This document shows positions 6,838-9,419 of a DNA stretch of 9,419 nt, piece after piece. Both the position numbers and the translations under genes were made by a program. Where the stretch lies: positions 1 through 9,419 of the forward strand of contig DCEW01000024.1 in assembly GCA_002314265.1 (NCBI GenBank). The letters are read 5' to 3'. The stretch is from Flavobacteriales bacterium UBA1820 (GTDB lineage Bacteria; Bacteroidota; Bacteroidia; Flavobacteriales; UBA1820). The notes beneath the pieces were generated by a model, which did not search any database, had not been told where the DNA came from, and saw only the letters and a program-made list of their open reading frames with translations. Each line of letters opens with the position of its first letter. The stretch's first letter is position 1.

Positions 6838-7430
6838 AAACCTTGTTGATAAACGGTAGCCCGAACGAACACGGGTGTACCTACACGGCTTTGCACGAAG
6901 TGGAAACCGTCTTGCGCAAGCATGGCATCGAGACCGAGTGGGTGTATTTGGGCAAAAAGCCTCTGGCGGGGTGTATTGCTTGCAGGAAGTGTTTGGAGAC
7001 GGGGCATTGTTTCCGGGACGATGTCGTCAGGGAGATACAAGCTCGTCTCGACGAATTCGATGCGATGGTGATCGGTTCGCCGGTTTATTACAGCGGGCCG
7101 ACCGGGCAATTGATCTCGTTTCTCAACCGATTGTTCTTTGCCACCGAGCATCGCATGGCCGGGAAACTGGGAGCCTCGGCTACCTTTGAACAGCTCAACC
7201 AGTATTTCACCATTGCGAACATGCCGATCGTGGCTTCTCAGTATTGGAATTCCGTGCATGGCTTCACGCCCGACGATGTGCGAAAAGACCTGGAGGGGTT
7301 GCAAACGATGCGAACCTTGGGTGAAAACATGGCTTGGTTGTTGAAGTGCATCGAAATGGGACGGACGCATGGCCTCGACCGCCCGCAGTACGAGCCCCGC
7401 CTGCGGACTCATTTTATCCAGCAGAAGTAA
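6834..7430 (+). CDS. Flavodoxin-fold oxidoreductase with an apparent internal 10-residue loss
   Basis: Second flavoprotein of the operon, 198 aa, starting at the ATG that overlaps the previous stop. The FMN loop is LINGSPNEHGCTYTAL at the N terminus. Cys47, Cys50, Cys53 and Cys59 give CX2CX2CX5C, the spacing described for iron-sulfur flavoprotein. GSPVYYSGPTGQLISFLNRL is the second flavin-contact region. The C-terminal half (QLNQYFTIANMPIVASQYWN, then LQTMRTLGENMAWLLKC) is highly typical of a WrbA-like 'flavodoxin family' group. In the members I remember, a stretch resembling AVVSARRAGTTA lies between the GKxxA motif and TFxQLN; here GKLGASATFEQLN (residues 110-121) runs straight through, about 10 residues short and in frame. 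That stretch includes a core strand and flavin-facing loop, so activity may be altered or lost. It is otherwise intact, with no frameshift. Confidence 0.9.
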   Translation: MKTLLINGSPNEHGCTYTALHEVETVLRKHGIETEWVYLGKKPLAGCIACRKCLETGHCFRDDVVREIQARLDEFDAMVIGSPVYYSGPTGQLISFLNRLFFATEHRMAGKLGASATFEQLNQYFTIANMPIVASQYWNSVHGFTPDDVRKDLEGLQTMRTLGENMAWLLKCIEMGRTHGLDRPQYEPRLRTHFIQQK

Positions 7431-7480
7431 GTTTCCCCGTTCCTTCGCCCCCCCCCTTTTTTTCCTTTTTCGGGGAGGGG

Positions 7481-7526
7481 GACGAAAAAAGCCTTTCAGA
7501 AACATCTGAAAGGCTTTTTTTTCGTC
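7481..7526. terminator. Bidirectional terminator shared by the flavoprotein operon and the tRNA pair
   Basis: A 10-bp stem GCCTTTCAGA / TCTGAAAGGC (7491-7500, 7505-7514) with loop AACA is flanked by six A on the left and eight T on the right, with GACG/CGTC closing outside. It therefore gives a hairpin plus U tract in both directions: for the plus-strand operon ending at 7430 and for the minus-strand tRNA genes ending at 7532. Confidence 0.9.
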
Positions 7527-7531
7527 AGCAT

Positions 7532-7607
7532 TGGAGCGGAAGACGAGGATCGAACTCGCGACAATCAGCTTGGAAGGCTGATGCTCTACCAACTGAGCTA
7601 CTTCCGC
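7532..7607 (-). tRNA. tRNA-Gly (anticodon UCC)
   Basis: On the minus strand the 7-bp acceptor GCGGAAG/CTTCCGC, a D arm with AGCTCAGTTGGTAGAGC, an anticodon loop CTTCCAA (anticodon TCC) on a TCAGC/GCTGA stem, and a T arm with GTTCGATCC are all present. Without CCA it is 73 nt (7535-7607); the genome then encodes CCA at 7534-7532. It follows tRNA-Tyr by 10 nt and is the last gene before the shared terminator. Confidence 0.97.
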
Positions 7608-7617
7608 AAGAGGAACG

Positions 7618-7700
7618 TGGGCGAAGATGGATTCGAACCACCGAAGTCGTAAGACAACAGATTTACAGTCTGCCCCATTTGGCCACTCTGGTATTCGCCC
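7618..7700 (-). tRNA. tRNA-Tyr (anticodon GUA)
   Basis: An 83-nt class II tRNA on the minus strand with acceptor GGGCGAA/TTCGCCC and discriminator A. The anticodon loop CTGTAAA (anticodon GTA) sits on a CAGA/TCTG stem. It has an extended variable arm (GTCTTACGAC region) and a T arm GGTGGTTCGAATCCATC. No CCA is encoded, so it must be added after transcription. It is the first gene of a Tyr-Gly pair. Confidence 0.97.
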
Positions 7701-7726
7701 GTATACAAAGAACTGCTTTGCGGTTG

Positions 7727-7756
7727 CAAATATACGCCATTATTTTAATTGCGCAA
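7727..7756 (-). promoter_or_regulatory. Promoter of the tRNA-Tyr/tRNA-Gly operon
   Basis: On the minus strand TTG (7756-7754) is followed after 19 bp by TATATTTG (7734-7727), a perfect -7 box. Transcription would start roughly 20 nt before the 5' end of tRNA-Tyr. This is one of the strongest promoter matches in the window. Confidence 0.7.
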
Positions 7757-7848
7757 GTCCTCCCCCCGCATTTTTTCTCAAAATTCTTTCCGGGAAAAAG
7801 CCGGCGTATTTTTCCGCCTCCGATGGAGAAAATGTCGTACGAAAACGA

Positions 7849-7856
7849 TATATTTG
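7849..7856 (+). promoter_or_regulatory. Candidate -7 box of the pepD promoter
   Basis: TATATTTG is a perfect TAnnTTTG match 44 nt before the pepD ATG. No TTG is present about 20 bp upstream, so the -33 element is weak or absent. The gap 7701-7900 thus holds two back-to-back promoters, for the tRNAs and for pepD. Confidence 0.55.
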
Positions 7857-7900
7857 GCAGATGCAAATCTGCAAAATCGATAACCAAAAAATAAAACACT

Positions 7901-9355
7901 ATGAGTAAAGACGTACGTTCCCTCGAGCCCAAAGCGATATGGAACTATTTCGAGGATCTCAATGCCGTGCCTCGCGGCTCGAAGAAGGAAGCCAAAGCCG
8001 TAGAATTTTTCAAGGAATTCGGAAAAAAACACAAGATAGATACCACCGTCGATGAGATGGGCAACGTCGTTTTCCGCAAACCGGCCACCCCGGGCAAGGA
8101 AAATTCGCCCATCGTCATCCTCCAGGGACACATGGACATGGTACACCAGAAGAATGCCGACACGCAGTTCGACTTCGATACCGAAGGCATCCGCAGCGTA
8201 GTGGACGGCGAGTGGGTACGTGCCGAAGGAACGACCTTGGGAGCCGACAACGGTATCGGAGTATCCACTGCACTGGCCATCCTCACGGCCGACGACGTGG
8301 AACACCCCGCCTTGGAAGTCCTGATCACGGTGGATGAGGAAACGGGCATGACCGGCGCGCACAAGCTCGATCCCAAGATGCTCAAAGGCCGCATCCTGCT
8401 CAACCTCGATACGGAAGACGAAAACGAACTGTGCATCGGCTGCGCCGGCGGTATCGACACCCTCGGGGTATTGAAGTACAAGGAGGAAAAGACCCCTGCC
8501 GGCATGTTGGGTTTCCGCGTGCAGGTAAAGGGACTCAAGGGCGGACACTCGGGAATGGACATCATCCTGGGACGCGCCAACGCCAACAAGGTGCTCAACC
8601 GGATGTTGTGGGGCGCCGGTGCCAAGTACGGGTTGCGTCTTGCGGTGCTGGACGGCGGTTCGCTGCGCAATGCGATCCCGCGCGAGGCTTATGCGGAATT
8701 TGCCCTGCCCAAGGCCAAGGTCGCTGCCTACAAGAAACACTTCAAGACCTTGTCCCAGGAGATCAAAAATGAATACAAGACCGTGGACGAGGGACTGGAG
8801 ATCTTGCTCGAGCCCATCGACACGCCCAAAAAGGTGATGCCGGAAAAAGAACAGAAAGCCGTGGTCGATGCCCTGGCCGCCATGCCCAACGGGGTATTCT
8901 GCATGAGTCCCGATGTGGAAGGGCTGGTGCAGACTTCGTCCAACATGGCGCGGGTAGAGGCTCGCGGCGGACGTTTCTCGGTGTCGTTCCTCACGCGTTC
9001 TTCGGTCGATAGTTCGAAGATGGAAATGGCCAATGCCATCCGTTCTACATTGGAATTGGCGGGCTGCAAGGTGGAACAGACGGCGGGTTATTCCGGTTGG
9101 GCGCCCAATCCCAAATCGCCGGTGCTGCTCAAGATGGTACAACTGTACAAAGACATGTTCCACCACGATCCGCATGTGGCCGCCTGCCATGCGGGACTTG
9201 AATGCGGGATCATCGGCGGGAAATATCCCGAGGGGATGGACATGGTATCCTTCGGACCGACGATCGTGCATCCGCACTCTCCGGACGAAAAGGTCAATAT
9301 CGACAGTGTAAAGCACTTCTACGATTTTCTGAAGAACGTGCTGAAAAGTTTGTGA
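7901..9355 (+). CDS. pepD: Cytosolic non-specific dipeptidase (aminoacyl-histidine dipeptidase), M20 family
   Basis: Two-metal (usually zinc) cytosolic peptidase that splits a broad range of dipeptides, including Xaa-His. At 484 aa it matches E. coli PepD (485 aa), and no signal peptide is present. Metal and catalytic residues are in place: His77 and catalytic Asp79 in LQGHMDMV, bridging Asp116 in LGADNGIG, general base Glu146 and ligand Glu147 in VDEETGM, Asp170 in LLNLDTED, and His459 in VHPHSPDE. The dimerisation (lid) domain is inserted roughly from residue 190 to 390, with GGHSGMDI at its start. The A-rich leader ATAAAACACT precedes the ATG and there is no Shine-Dalgarno site. It is probably monocistronic. 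Functionally it would finish dipeptides imported after DPP-type cleavage outside the cell. I see no hairpin-plus-T terminator in the 64 bp left after the stop. Confidence 0.97.
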   Translation: MSKDVRSLEPKAIWNYFEDLNAVPRGSKKEAKAVEFFKEFGKKHKIDTTVDEMGNVVFRKPATPGKENSPIVILQGHMDMVHQKNADTQFDFDTEGIRSVVDGEWVRAEGTTLGADNGIGVSTALAILTADDVEHPALEVLITVDEETGMTGAHKLDPKMLKGRILLNLDTEDENELCIGCAGGIDTLGVLKYKEEKTPAGMLGFRVQVKGLKGGHSGMDIILGRANANKVLNRMLWGAGAKYGLRLAVLDGGSLRNAIPREAYAEFALPKAKVAAYKKHFKTLSQEIKNEYKTVDEGLEILLEPIDTPKKVMPEKEQKAVVDALAAMPNGVFCMSPDVEGLVQTSSNMARVEARGGRFSVSFLTRSSVDSSKMEMANAIRSTLELAGCKVEQTAGYSGWAPNPKSPVLLKMVQLYKDMFHHDPHVAACHAGLECGIIGGKYPEGMDMVSFGPTIVHPHSPDEKVNIDSVKHFYDFLKNVLKSL

Positions 9356-9419
9356 TCCGCTTGCCTGCAAGAATAGGGCGCGGAATTTCGTGGGGAGCGT
9401 GCAAGCAAAAGCGGCGGGG

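Noticed and set aside
4206..7430. Defence island or mobile element carrying hxlR, mutY and the flavoproteins.
   Set aside because: No transposase, integrase, terminal repeats or duplicated target sites are visible. The flanking genes are core housekeeping genes, and the tRNA genes show no duplicated 3' end that would mark an attachment site within the window.
7448..7463. C9-T7 homopolymer run as a possible phase-variable tract.
   Set aside because: It lies after the stop of the flavoprotein gene and before the terminator, with no reading frame or promoter to switch. At most it pairs with the G run at 7472-7481 and adds to termination.
7778..9370. 530-codon minus-strand ORF opposite pepD.
   Set aside because: Shadow of a clear M20 dipeptidase with all metal ligands; no promoter or domain supports it.
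9360..9407. GCTTGC (9360-9365) and GCAAGC (9402-9407) as a terminator stem after pepD.
   Set aside because: The arms are short, 36 nt apart, and no T tract follows; the window ends too soon to judge.

Overview
The window looks like ordinary chromosome of a Bacteroidota gut-type organism, most likely Bacteroidales. The evidence is a set of promoters with the Bacteroidota -7 box TAnnTTTG (often with a TTG/TTTG box about 19-21 bp upstream), weak Shine-Dalgarno sites, an S46-family dipeptidyl-peptidase, and a bacterial GlnRS. Coding DNA is clearly G+C-rich by eye while the intergenic gaps are A+T-rich. This would fit an Alistipes/Rikenellaceae-like genome better than Bacteroides proper, but that genus-level guess is inference only.

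Layout. (1) 32-2194, minus: secreted dipeptidyl-peptidase of the DPP11 (Asp/Glu-specific) type. (2) 2318-4045, plus, divergent from it: glutaminyl-tRNA synthetase, closed by a strong terminator at 4085-4123. (3) 5621-4206, minus: an HxlR-family winged-helix regulator followed after only 3 nt by the DNA glycosylase gene mutY. (4) 5882-7430, plus, divergent from hxlR: three tightly packed genes, a small NTF2/SnoaL-like protein and two flavodoxin-fold oxidoreductases with compact cysteine motifs. (5) 7700-7532, minus: a tRNA-Tyr(GUA) and tRNA-Gly(UCC) pair that converges with the flavoprotein operon on one shared bidirectional terminator. (6) 7901-9355, plus: the cytosolic M20 dipeptidase PepD.

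How it works together. The HxlR regulator and the divergent NTF2-like/flavoprotein operon form a plausible small redox- or electrophile-responsive module, the classic arrangement for HxlR regulators next to flavin reductases. The regulator is also apparently co-transcribed with mutY, the A:8-oxoG repair glycosylase, which would put oxidative DNA repair in the same unit. The two peptidases, DPP11 (envelope, releases dipeptides) and PepD (cytosol, splits dipeptides), belong to the same peptide-catabolism route but are separate transcription units. The rest (glnS, tRNAs) is translation housekeeping.

I see no mobile element, CRISPR array or prophage. The most unusual points are an apparent 10-residue in-frame loss in the flavin-binding region of the second flavoprotein, the HxlR-mutY coupling, and two tandem consensus promoters in front of hxlR. 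I do not see a convincing wholly new system.
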